Shown here piece by piece: positions 1-9,088 of a stretch of 64,000 nt of DNA. Location of the stretch: positions 1,604,165 to 1,668,164 of the forward strand of contig CM056391.1 in the NCBI GenBank assembly GCA_029718625.1, written 5' to 3'. Origin of the DNA: Synaphobranchus kaupii. Taxonomy: Eukaryota; Chordata; Actinopteri; Anguilliformes; Synaphobranchidae. Numbering within the stretch: the stretch's first letter is position 1; each line of letters starts with the position of its first letter. Position numbers and translations under genes: made by a program. The notes beneath the pieces are model-generated. The model was not told where the DNA came from and did no database searches. It saw only the letters and a program-made list of their open reading frames with translations.

Positions 1-363
1 AACGGTAAGGCTCACGTCACGCTTTGGTCTGTTCCAGCTGATCGGACAGACAGCTTCTGTCAGCCTGGGCGGCAGAGGGAACGGCGTCTCTGGCCAGACC
101 CGCGAATGCCGGTTCTCTGTGGCAAACGCTGCGGAGAGCGCTCGCGCATTTCACGTTGTAGCCCCCCGCCGCTGGTCCGGACCCCGGTGCAGTTCTGCTT
201 GTGCGGGGCCGCCTTCCTGACTGACAACGCCCGTCATTAATCTCCTACCGCTCATCTGCCAGCTGGTTCTCTCGCGCCAATCCTGTCTCCACCTCCCCCA
301 CTGGTCGCCAGTTACCCCACTGGCTGGTTCCCAGCCACGCCCCCTCCCCCCCACACACACATA

Positions 364-523
364 GGGCTTGATTTATTACGACCTTTAGTGTGTGCAAAAC
401 CTTTCAGCGCTCACAAAACCAATAACATGACCAATGATCGGTCACGGTATTTGTATTGCACCAATCATTGGTTGTCTTATTAGTTTTGCGTGTGCACGCT
501 AAAGGCCTTAGTAAATCTGGCCC
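364..523. mobile_element. Palindromic MITE, copy 1 of a family also at 43310-43479
   Basis: Starts GGGCTTGATTTATTACGA and ends TTAGTAAATCTGGCCC, near-perfect inverted ends. The interior (GTGCAAAACCTTT, CCAATAACATGA, CCAATCATTGG) matches the second copy in pnp intron 4. Non-coding and about 160 bp. Confidence 0.75.
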
Positions 524-697
524 TTAAAGGCTCTCATAACATGTACGCATGTGCAGAAGTTTCAGCCTCGACTTTTAGTTAACCAGGTGGGTCCGTCCTC
601 TCTTGCAGTTGCCTGGGGAGCCGAAGCGGGTGCAGAAATGAACGGGATTGTGCAGCCAGAGGATATTTTCATTCACGGCCCCACCTACACACCTGGG

Positions 698-920
698 GGG
701 GGGGGGGGGGGGGGGGGGATTTCACAAAGCAGGATTACTGAGTTAGCTGGATAACTGCACTGAGTAAGAGAAGCAGGATTACTGAGTTAGCTGGATAACT
801 GCACTGAGTAAAAAAAATTTTAAAGTCTGGAACATGGACAGAAGAAAAAGAGCCATTCCAGGTTTTACTCAGTGCAGTTATCCAGCTAACTCAGTAATTC
901 TGCTTTGTGAAATACCCCCC
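698..920. mobile_element. MITE with inverted arms and an internal tandem copy
   Basis: The left arm (TTTCACAAAGCAGGATTACT from 720, then GAGTTAGCTGGATAACTGC) is repeated directly once and then inverted at 863-914. Ends run into G and C homopolymers. The superfamily was not determined. Confidence 0.65.
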
Positions 921-925
921 TGTAC

Positions 926-3206
926 AATATTAGATCTGCTCCATCTAACAGCTGGCCCCAGACTGGCCACACAGTCAGTCTAAATGTAGATAACCAATCA
1001 CTGTTCAGAAAGAAACCATACACCAGTCCACATCTAAAAAAAAAAAAAGTTTTTAATAGCTGCAAAGGTTAAGGAAGACAGATTAGGACAACGGTCACGT
1101 CCAGTGTTGTTCTGAAGGCACTGCTGGGTGTATTAATTTCACATTTAATATATACACATATATATACACATTTAATAAGTTCATTTTTGAGGAGGGTTGG
1201 ACAATACATGTGTTCTTAGCCGTGATAACGCAAATTCCACTGTGAGGACCAGGACACAAACACACACGCTTACACATTCTCCAAAAAAGAATCAATTTAT
1301 TCCATCATTAATAGCGATGCTGACCTTTCAGCTACAAATTTTTTATTTATTTTTTTCTTAGTTTTCAGAGGAACCCAGAGGTGTGTTAGGCAACGCAACA
1401 CACACACACACACACACACATCGCACGCACGCACGCACGCACACACACACGTGATGCATTTTCTATGCTAACAGCAATACTACAATGAGGGGACAATAAA
1501 TCACAAACTATGTAAAAAAAAAAAAAACAAGAAAATTAATATAAAACAATCCTATTGCTACTAGATAAATAAACCATTGTTATCACCACGGTTACGATGT
1601 ACATAATCACACATTGTATTCTTCCATATATGGACAGCTTGGCATTCTTGATTTTTCATCTTTTGTTTTTGTGACAATAGAACACAGTTCTGATAAAAAC
1701 TTTCAGAATTCAACTGCACAGGCTAAAGACATTAAAATATACTACTGACTTTAAAAAACATTTAATTAAAATGTACAATCATTATTATTTGTATGGAATA
1801 TAAATAAATTAGCAAAATATACAAATTCTTGCCACTTTGGTCACAGTGGGATATATCTGACTATAATCAACAGAATGTATTATTTTAAAAAATTGCAGTA
1901 TATTGGCAGGGATTTAAAAATATATTTGGAGAGCCTCCATATAATATAATGAACTAGAGTACATTTTTCAATATATGGAAAAACCAAAAAGGTAGTCAAC
2001 TTTCTTCCTGCATTACTGAGACTGAAGTGCTTACAGATGACTGCGATTGACAGGTCATCTTCGATTGATAGGTCATTTTATAAACGCTACAGCTTGGATT
2101 CACATGATCAACCTCTATGACAGTCTGGCTACTGTCTGCTGTCTGCTGTAACACCCAGAGGGCCCTGAAGATGATTTAATTATCCAGATATATCCTTGGC
2201 TTGTATTAAATCGACATTTGTCCAGAACCGTGACTTACAAGCAAGTGCAATATATATATATATGAAGTTTAGCGAGGTACTTTTTCTCTTCACAAGGGAG
2301 TAAAATTTTAGTGATCGCTGAACGTGCCAAACTATGTTGTAAAAAAAAAAAAAAAGTAATTGTTGCTTTTAATTATTAGTCAAAGTTAAGGACAAATGTT
2401 GATTGAATCCCAGACCCTTAACTCTCTTGGGCGGTCTGGATTATGAAGCAGGGAACTGCGCCTTTTGAGTTTCCCCAGGAAAAGACTGAACTAGTTCATT
2501 TATTTCTCGTTTTTTTTGTTGTAAAAACTCTGTGCTTATAGAGTCCCTCACACCAAGAATAGGTTTATTCCCAAGTGAAACAATGAGAGGTAAAGTATTT
2601 ACACACTTTGGGGAAAAAGGAAGCTTCTGGGGGGGGGGACTCATTCAGTTTAAGCACCAGAACGTGGTGCATGGATGAGCCTTGGGGCATGGATGAGCCT
2701 TGGGGCCTCCGATCGAACCCGGACCGTGCCAGCGACGACTGTGGCCGGTAGCTCCACAGGGCGAGGCGCAATTGCCGATTGCGTTGCCCAGGGAACGGGA
2801 GGGTTCAGTCGGATAGGGTTCAGTGGGCATTGCTAGTGACCCCTGCTGGCCGATCAGGCACCTGTCTGTCAAAAGGTCTGCTGCTTTCGAAAGGTCGCTT
2901 CTTCCCACTCCACTCTATGCGAGCTTAGCTATAGTCTGTAGTGTTAAGAATCAGCTGGGTAAACCATGTGTTTTGGAGAACCGGGAATGACTACACTCTC
3001 CCGAAGTGGGGTTTGCGCATGTACGAAGACGAATGGTCATTCCAAACAGGGGTAGGAACTGGATATGCTCAGCCCCGTGTTGGGTGCCACATATATAAAC
3101 TTACTTTCCCTTTTCAGCAACACACAAAGGCATTCTGAATGTCCCTGTTGATGATGTTAAATATTAAATGACATTGACATCACATTAATCATGTTCCAAT
3201 TACATT
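926..3206. other. No gene seen; AT-rich sequence with simple repeats
   Basis: Holds CA/CG-type repeats (1395-1451), A-runs and an AT-rich stretch around 1500-2350. At 2656-2706 a 20-base unit containing GATGAGCCTTGGGGC is duplicated. No exon-like ORF with splice signals was found on either strand. Confidence 0.5.
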
Positions 3207-3398
3207 CAGAGGTGGAAAATCCAGGTTCAGAAAGTAAGTCCAGACCAGTAATTTGTTCCAATCACCAGGATTTGCCAATTAGCGCAATTCTTCAGCCAGG
3301 GGGTAGATCCAACTAGTGAAATCAGCTGGCTGAGTTCATGGGTGGAAGAAACGCATGGCAGGACTTAAACTTTCGGACTCCTGGACTTTACACCTCTG
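3207..3398. mobile_element. hAT-like MITE
   Basis: Ends CAGAGGTGGAAAATCCAGG and CCTGGACTTTACACCTCTG are imperfect inverted repeats of the fish hAT type. Flanking 8-mers (ATTACATT and GTTGCATT) are similar but not identical, as for a decayed target duplication. Confidence 0.55.
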
Positions 3399-3401
3399 GT
3401 T

Positions 3402-3480
3402 GCATTACATTACATTACATTACGACGTTTAGCAGGTGCTTTCATCCAGAGCGATTTACACAGATTACATCCTTTACACA
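3402..3480 (-). repeat. L2/SINE tail fragment
   Basis: Reverse complement reads TGTAAATCGCTCTGGATGAA, then GCACCTGCTAAACGTCGTAATG and (GTAAT)n, the conserved 3' tail shared by fish L2 LINEs and their SINEs. Confidence 0.7.
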
Positions 3481-3504
3481 CTTTGTACAATCCATTCATG
3501 CAGC

Positions 3505-3575
3505 AATCGAGGACTATGAAGGAGTATGAAATCGAGGAGTATGAAATCGAGGAGTATGAAATCGAGGAGTATGAA
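3505..3575. repeat. 15-bp minisatellite
   Basis: Unit AATCGAGGAGTATGA in about four tandem copies, the first diverged. Multiple of three, so it creates a repeating ORF, but no coding context is seen. Confidence 0.8.
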
Positions 3576-3889
3576 AGCCCCGTGGTCATCTCAGCCTGCA
3601 ATATCAATGACCGCTGACTGTGAACCAATCCACAGCATTCATGAACTTTTTGAGACAGGCTCGAACAACGTACTGCACGGTATCACACATGGCTTTGCAC
3701 AGGACAGTCTTGGATCGCTGCAATATCCATGTAGTCACTATGCAGTTCACTGAACTCAGTTCATCCTCAGTTGATGTCCCAGAGCTGCTTATAGACCATT
3801 AGGTCTCATAGTGACCGCTGGAATGTTCTAGATCAGACATAGCACGGTGCCAGACGCTCTCCAGTCTGTAGGAAAACTTAGGATTCTAG

Positions 3890-4391
3890 ACCAGGGGTTC
3901 TCAACTTTTTCTGGTCCAGGGACCCGCCCCCCTCCCCATCTCCTTATTTTTCCATAGAGTTCAATAGGAAAATTTGTCAGGAGAAACTACCATTAAAGTG
4001 ATCCATCCATATCGACTGCATATCTGGCAGCAGAGTGATGGTTTGAGGCTGGATTGATACGTCAGACCCTTGATGACTTATAGCCATTTTACCAACCATG
4101 TATTCCATACTGTTCCAGCATAATTTACAGCTAAATCTAGTCCCAGCCCCCAATTCCCATAGAGATCCATTCAAATGCAGAGACGTTATAGTATCGCTTG
4201 TAAGAGTACGAGAAAATAAGATATCAAGAGTCTTTTGATGTAGTTGGGTCACAGACATCAGGAAGTCATGGCATGCAAAGGATATGCGATGAAATATTAA
4301 ACATTATTACCTTATTCTATATATAAATGCAGGGGTGCCAATAATTAACTTCAATTAAAGGTTGGATTTTTCTAATTTTTTCAGTGTGAGA
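3890..4391. repeat. Remnant of a Tc1-like interspersed repeat, copy A
   Basis: 4190-4391 matches, in reverse orientation, 20880-21135: both hold GCATGCCATGACTTCCTGAT and GATATCAAGAGTCTTTTGAT (or complements) and end in the motif GGGTGCCAATAATT, which resembles the ends of fish Tc1-type elements. The region starts with a hAT-like end (CAGGGGTTCTCAACTTTTTC). No transposase frame survives. Confidence 0.5.
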
Positions 4392-4395
4392 TTAA

Positions 4396-5045
4396 AGGGA
4401 TAGTTCGGAATTTTGGAGATAATGTCTCAATTACGACTTACCCATGATGTAGTTGATTGATGGAAACCATTTTCAACTAATTCCATGCTGTCCCTTCTTT
4501 TGGACATACACACGTTGCTAATGCTAGCGCAACTCTAAGGTAACCGGTAACATCCACTACCAAAAGCACGTAAACACTCCACAGTGCACCCAAAGCAAAT
4601 CAAATATGACGACAGTCTATCTGGGGAGCAATACTTTACGTTACCTACGAATGTATTGCCAGCACTGGTCGACTACAACAACAAAGAAGAGCAACAAGTT
4701 GCAATGGCCACGTTCGCTCCGCCGCCGTACTTCCACAGAGAATATAGGTCAGCACAAAGTAAAGGATTCAACGATAGTTTAACTTAAAAAATGATGGTAT
4801 AAACACTCAAAATAACCCCGATAGACTGTCGTCGTATTTTATTTGCTTTGGGTGCACTGTCGAGTGTTTAAGTGCATTTGGTACTGGATGCTACCGGTTA
4901 ACTTAGAGTTGCACTAGCATTAGCAATGTGTGTATGTCCAAAAGAAGGGAGAGCATGGAATTAGCTGAAACTGGTTTCCATCAATCAACTATATCATGGG
5001 TAAGTCGTAATTGAGACATTATGTCCAAAATTCCGAACTATCCCT
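4396..5045. mobile_element. TTAA-flanked fold-back element (650 bp)
   Basis: Exactly flanked by TTAA at 4392-4395 and 5046-5049. Inverted arms of roughly 240 bp start AGGGATAGTTCGGAATTTTG and end AATTCCGAACTATCCCT. TTAA target use is typical of piggyBac and Kolobok transposons. Inserted at the edge of repeat copy A. Confidence 0.85.
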
Positions 5046-5268
5046 TTAACTCCTTCGTGACTAGAACGGCCCTATTAAAAATGGTTCCAATTCGAACCAT
5101 AGCGTCATTTGTCTCTCTGATATTGGTTAACCGTGGATTCGTGGTTTTTTTCATTTGAAAATGTTTTGGATAGTCAGCCAATAATTGCACAGATATTCTT
5201 GGCTGTGTGACGTGGTTCATTTACGCTGCACTGTTGACGCGCAATACGTCTTTACAAGCCTTTCCAAA

Positions 5269-5406
5269 ATGGCTTCGGCCAGTGGTAAACGTCGGTTTAC
5301 TGCAGACGAAGTTGCTGAAATATGCACTATGCGCAACGATGATAATTTGATTCTGAACATGGAGGAATGGAAAGTGGAGAAGAAAGTGAAAGGTATTGTT
5401 GGCTGA
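5269..5406 (+). pseudogene. Possible N-terminal fragment of a piggyBac-type transposase
   Basis: A 45-codon frame (MASASGKRRFTADEVAEICT, then a run rich in Asn, Asp and Glu) resembles the KRRFT-x-x-E N-termini of piggyBac-derived proteins. It ends in a stop after KVKGIVG and no catalytic region follows. It sits about 220 bp beyond the TTAA element. Family call from memory of the motif only. Confidence 0.35.
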
Positions 5407-5475
5407 CTACACACAATGAGCACATGGACGGTGTTCAGCAGGCTTCACACTGAGACGCTCCCAATGTCAGTAATT

Positions 5476-5654
5476 CTATAAAACACAAGTACCTCTTTGC
5501 TCTCTTTTCCTGGTGAAGGGCCAACTTACATTCTTCAGCAATGTAACGGAAATTAGTTGACGTAAGGTGTGAAAATCCCGGGGCCCACATCTTAGCCTCC
5601 TCAGCACCAGCACAATCAATAACACCATCACCATCAGTATCATTCCATAAGGCA
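5476..5654 (-). CDS. IgSF receptor exon: transmembrane helix and cytoplasmic tail
   Basis: Acceptor CCCGCCAG. Joined in phase 1 to domain 3, it reads VPYG then a helix of about 15 residues (GMILMVMVLLIVLVL) and RRLRCGPR. The frame stays open to TAG at 5478-5476. A good donor (GTAAGT) follows 5530, so the tail may instead splice on to an unseen exon after LLKN. Confidence 0.7.
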
Positions 5655-6610
5655 CTGGCGGGAAAAGAGGAGCATACAGTCAGTAATTACAGTCAGTAAT
5701 TACAGTCAGTAATTCTCACATCTCTAAAAACACAAAAAGCAAGAAATAAAGAAACATTACATTACAGGTATTTAGCACACGCTCTTATCCAGAGCGACTT
5801 GCACAACTTTTTAGCTTTTTTTTTTTTACATATTATCCATTCATACAGCTGGATATACATACTGAAGTGATTCAGGTTAAGTACCTTGCTCAAGGGTACA
5901 GCGGCAGTGTCCTACCTGGGAATCGAACCTGCAACCTTTCGGTTACAAGGCCAGTTCCTTAACCATTATACTACACTGCCGCCCCGAAGAAACACAACTG
6001 GACGTCTCCAGGACTGATCTGCGCAATAATAAATGAATGAAAGGTGTTGGAGTGCTTGATGACGCGAGCAAGTTACCTTCCGGAAAAGCAAAGGTGACCC
6101 GGAGGCTGATCTCTTTGATGATGATGTCATTGTAACGCTCCCTCATCGTGTACCTCCCTCCGTCGCTAGGCTGCACATTGCGTATTTGCAGGGTGCCGTC
6201 CTTAAATGCCACCCTGTGGTGGTCCGATTTACATCTGGCATAGTCTACTAATAATTCGCACAATAGGACATCACTGCCACTTTTGAAGAAATAAAGCATC
6301 AGCGGGACTCTGGGTACACTAATGTTGAAATCCATCCCGGTTTCCAGAATTACTTGGGCCCGGTGATCTGGAAAAGGAGAGAAAATAAGTCCCCACAGTA
6401 CCAAGATTAGCAAAAAGTACTCCCCAAATATACCAGTCCACAATTAAACAACCCTATGATGTTACCTGTTCATCAGTAGGTTTTATATAAATCATTATGG
6501 TGTTTAAAATATATACAAATATTGTAAACAGAATAAAACGCCATGATTTGTGAAAAACTTTTTTTTTTAAACTAATAAAAAACATTATCAGTAATAAAAA
6601 CACCAACACC

Positions 6611-6643
<33 letters not shown>

Positions 6644-8810
6644 TTCAGAGACTATTTAAATAGCACCTTTCATGGCTCTTAAAGCATATTACAGTGAAAG
6701 GAAGCTAATATGAAGCACAACCACAACCCAAGACACACAACTTGTGCCAGAGCTCCTCTTCAGCTCATCAGCTGACATGGAGAGAGGTGGATTATTAAGA
6801 CATGGTGGGGAATTACTAGCTGGTCTACTTAACCCTTTAAGGTGTGAGATCACAAATATGTGATTAGATTGTTCTTAACTGAACATTCTAATGCTGATGT
6901 AACTACTGGTCATTTGAAGCAATGGAGTTCTAGAACACTGACTTAGAATTTTGAAAAAAAAAAAACATTCCAAAAAAAGCCTACTTTTCAATGGGTTAGG
7001 CCGCGATCACACCGGACGCGCTTTGTAGGCTTGAAAACGCGAGGAGCACGACCTGTCTTGATTTTACGAAAGCCTACTCTGAAAAAGCAGTTGGAGGCGT
7101 CTTTTTTGCTGTTGCTAGGCAACCGAACTCCGTTCCTGTCAATCACTTAGCTGACGTTGTTAACGGTGTTAGCGAACTAAATTTACCCGAAAGTTTGCTT
7201 CGTTATTTGTCTTTAAAAAGCCGCAAATAAGCGGAGTGCCTTGGATCGCTTATTTTTATCATGGTATTCACGATTATTGAAATCATATAACTCCTGGTAG
7301 GCTGAAATGGCAACTAACGTTACCATTTTTTTTTCCTCAATCGTCTTCGTTTACATCAGGGGTGTCAAGATCCGGTCCTGGAGGGCCGCAGTGTCTGCTG
7401 GTTTTTGGTGCGTTTAAGCACAAGTGATTAATTTAAGTCACTAATTGGCTAAGAAGTCCACACACCTTGTTCTCAATGCTTTAACTGGGTGCTGATTGAA
7501 AGGAAACCACAAATACCTGTAGACACTGCGGCCCTCCAGGACTGGAGTTTGACACCCCTGGTTTACATGGAACCGACAGGGAGAATCAAGGTCCGCCTCT
7601 ACTTTCGTGCGATTGGACAGAGGAGAAAAGAATGACAGTGACGTGGCGCGCATTTTTCCTCAGAGCGCTTCAAGTTGAGATATTTTCAACCCTGTGCGCA
7701 CGGAGCATTTTTCGAAAAACAGCGAGGCGCCTGGTGCGGATAAACGCGAGGCGCCCGGGGCGCAAAAGCAGCGTGGAAAACGCTTCAAACTCATTGAAAA
7801 CAATTCGAAAAAGGCGCCCCCAGCTGTTAAAGCGGATCCGGTGTGATCGCGGCCTTAGTCAAGAGTGCCAGACTGGAAATGAATGAACCGCCAAAGTGAC
7901 AATTGCAAAGGCAAACAAAGTAAACTAGAAGACGTAAAACATGCATTACCTTTGACTTTAAGACTGACCGTAGTGACAGTTTGGTTCCTGTCAGTAGAGC
8001 ACAGGTAAGTTCCCCTGTCAGCCACACCTGTAACGCTCAGGGACAAAGAGAAATCGCCCTGCTGGATCCTGTCTAGAGACATAGACGCCCTTTCCGAGAA
8101 AATGCCGCCGAAAGTGAACTCCCCAGAGCTGAGCTGGAGTACGAGTTCATCACCTTTTCTCCACTGGAGGAAGAGTTTATCCTCAGGCACCTTGGCCACA
8201 TGGCCGTAGCAGGGCAGGGTGACTGGGTCACCGGGTGACACCGACTGAGACTTTAGAAAGGAGGGCGCTGTGTGTGTGTGTGTGTGTGTGTTAGAGAGAA
8301 AGAGAGAAATTTAGAATTAGCAATTTAACCCTTTAAGGTGGAAGATCACAAAGACTCACAGACTTAACGGAACATTCTAATGCTGACGTAACAATCATTA
8401 CTGGTAAATGGAGTTCTAGAACACCGACTTAGAAAAAAAACTTCTAGATTGTCCTCACAACAGGAAGGGAATCTTACCCGAAACCTGCAGCTTCACATCA
8501 CTGAGAAACTTCTCACTGTCTTGACCCTTGCTCCACACGCACTGGTACGCGTCCTCATCACTGAACGCAATGGAGCTGATGGCGATGGAGAAGATCCCGC
8601 GCCTGATATTCTCTGTGAGGAACGTAAGCCTCTGCTCAAAGCGGAGGCCCGCGCTGTGAACCCCACGGGAGAAGCGAGCTACTTTCTTCCCTTCGGCCGT
8701 CTGCCACAGGACGTCCAGCTGATCCTCAGTAGACCCTCTGTATGCCGACCCATTGCAGGGTAAGGTCACAGAGTCCCCAAACGTCCCTTTAACAGTGGAA
8801 GGTGAGGCCA
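5476..8810 (-). CDS. Type I immunoglobulin-superfamily receptor with three V-like domains (signal-peptide exon not found)
   Basis: Four phase-1 exons on the minus strand encode Ig1 (8810-8478), Ig2 (8267-7950), Ig3 (6367-6077) and a transmembrane/tail exon (5654-5476). Domains 1 and 2 have the V-set hallmarks: VTLPC in strand B, a core Trp, and D-x-x-x-Y-x-C in strand F. Domain 3 keeps the DGGRY turn but lacks both canonical cysteines. The hydrophobic helix is followed by a basic RRLR stop-transfer. This architecture fits a cell-surface immune-type receptor or ligand (butyrophilin/B7/CD226-like), but I do not recognise a specific gene. No ITIM or ITAM is visible in the short tail. The signal-peptide exon must lie upstream of 8810, beyond the LINE inserted in the first visible intron. 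Intron 2 contains nested DNA transposons. Confidence 0.8.
5752..5985 (-). repeat. tRNA-derived SINE with L2-type tail
   Basis: On the minus strand: head GGCGGCAGTGTAGTATAATG, B-box-like GGTTCGATTCCC, a middle region (TTGAGCAAGGTACTTAACCT), then GCTCTGGATAAGAGCG and a GTAATGTAATG tail. Lies between the TM and Ig3 exons of the IgSF gene, in the same orientation. Confidence 0.85.
6077..6367 (-). CDS. IgSF receptor exon: V-like domain 3, lacking the canonical disulfide
   Basis: 97 codons, phase 1 to phase 1; acceptor CTTTTCCAG, donor GTAACT. The fold is recognisable by TLQIRNVQPSDGGRYTM and ISLRVTF, but the strand B position (GMDFNISV) and strand F position (YTM) have no cysteine. Two other cysteines (LLCEL and ARCKS) lie close together in the middle of the domain. 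Confidence 0.8.
6999..7854. mobile_element. PIF/Harbinger-type element, carrying a nested hAT MITE
   Basis: Inverted ends GGCCGCGATCACACCGGA and TCCGGTGTGATCGCGGCC, flanked by the 3-bp target duplication TTA (6996-6998, 7855-7857), which is typical of Harbinger elements. Non-autonomous; no transposase. Interrupted at 7357-7560 by another element. Sits in IgSF intron 2. Confidence 0.8.
7357..7560. mobile_element. hAT-type MITE nested in the Harbinger element
   Basis: Ends CAGGGGTGTCAAGATCCGGT and ACTGGAGTTTGACACCCCTG, flanked by a perfect 8-bp duplication GTTTACAT (7349-7356, 7561-7568). The inner arms (CCTGGAGGGCCGCAGTGTCT) are also inverted. 204 bp. Confidence 0.9.
7950..8267 (-). CDS. IgSF receptor exon: V-like domain 2
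   Basis: 106 codons, phase 1 to phase 1; acceptor ACACACAG at the edge of a CA repeat, donor GTAATG. Shows SPGDPVTLPCYG, LFLQWRKGDELVLQL and ADRGTYLCSTD, then VSLKVKG. Both canonical cysteines and the core Trp are kept. Confidence 0.85.
8478..8810 (-). CDS. IgSF receptor exon: V-like domain 1
   Basis: 111 codons, phase 1 to phase 1; donor GTAAGA. Shows GTFGDSVTLPC (strand B Cys), LDVLWQTAEGKK (core Trp) and SDEDAYQCVW (strand F Cys), then the G strand VKLQVSG. The acceptor is ACAGGCAG; the second AG keeps the phase shared by the other exons. N-glycosylation motif NGS directly follows the first Cys. Confidence 0.85.
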
Positions 8811-8833
8811 CTGCCTGTAAAACTGATGGAATT

Positions 8834-8835
<2 letters not shown>

Positions 8836-8884
<49 letters not shown>
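8836..8884. repeat. (GA)n microsatellite at the 3' end of the Tx1-type LINE
   Basis: About 24 uninterrupted GA units between IgSF exon 1 and the LINE 3' end; the LINE 3' UTR begins directly at its edge. Confidence 0.95.
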
Positions 8885-8889
<5 letters not shown>

Positions 8890-9088
8890 ATGTCCCCTTT
8901 ATTTAAACAATGCCAGGAACATATTTACAAGAATCAAAACCTATCCTTCAAATCGTCTTTTTTTTTTTTTTTTTTTTTACAAACAATATTTTTTTTTTTA
9001 AAAAGGACAAAACACAAAAAGAAATTTTCCAAAGACCCAAATAAACCCCTTAGTACAATGTTGTTGTTTTTCCTTTTTCCTATTTCCC

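Noticed and set aside
1..360. GC-rich edge with AACGGTAAGG resembling a splice donor at position 5
   Set aside because: Only four bases of a putative exon are inside the window, so it cannot be assessed.
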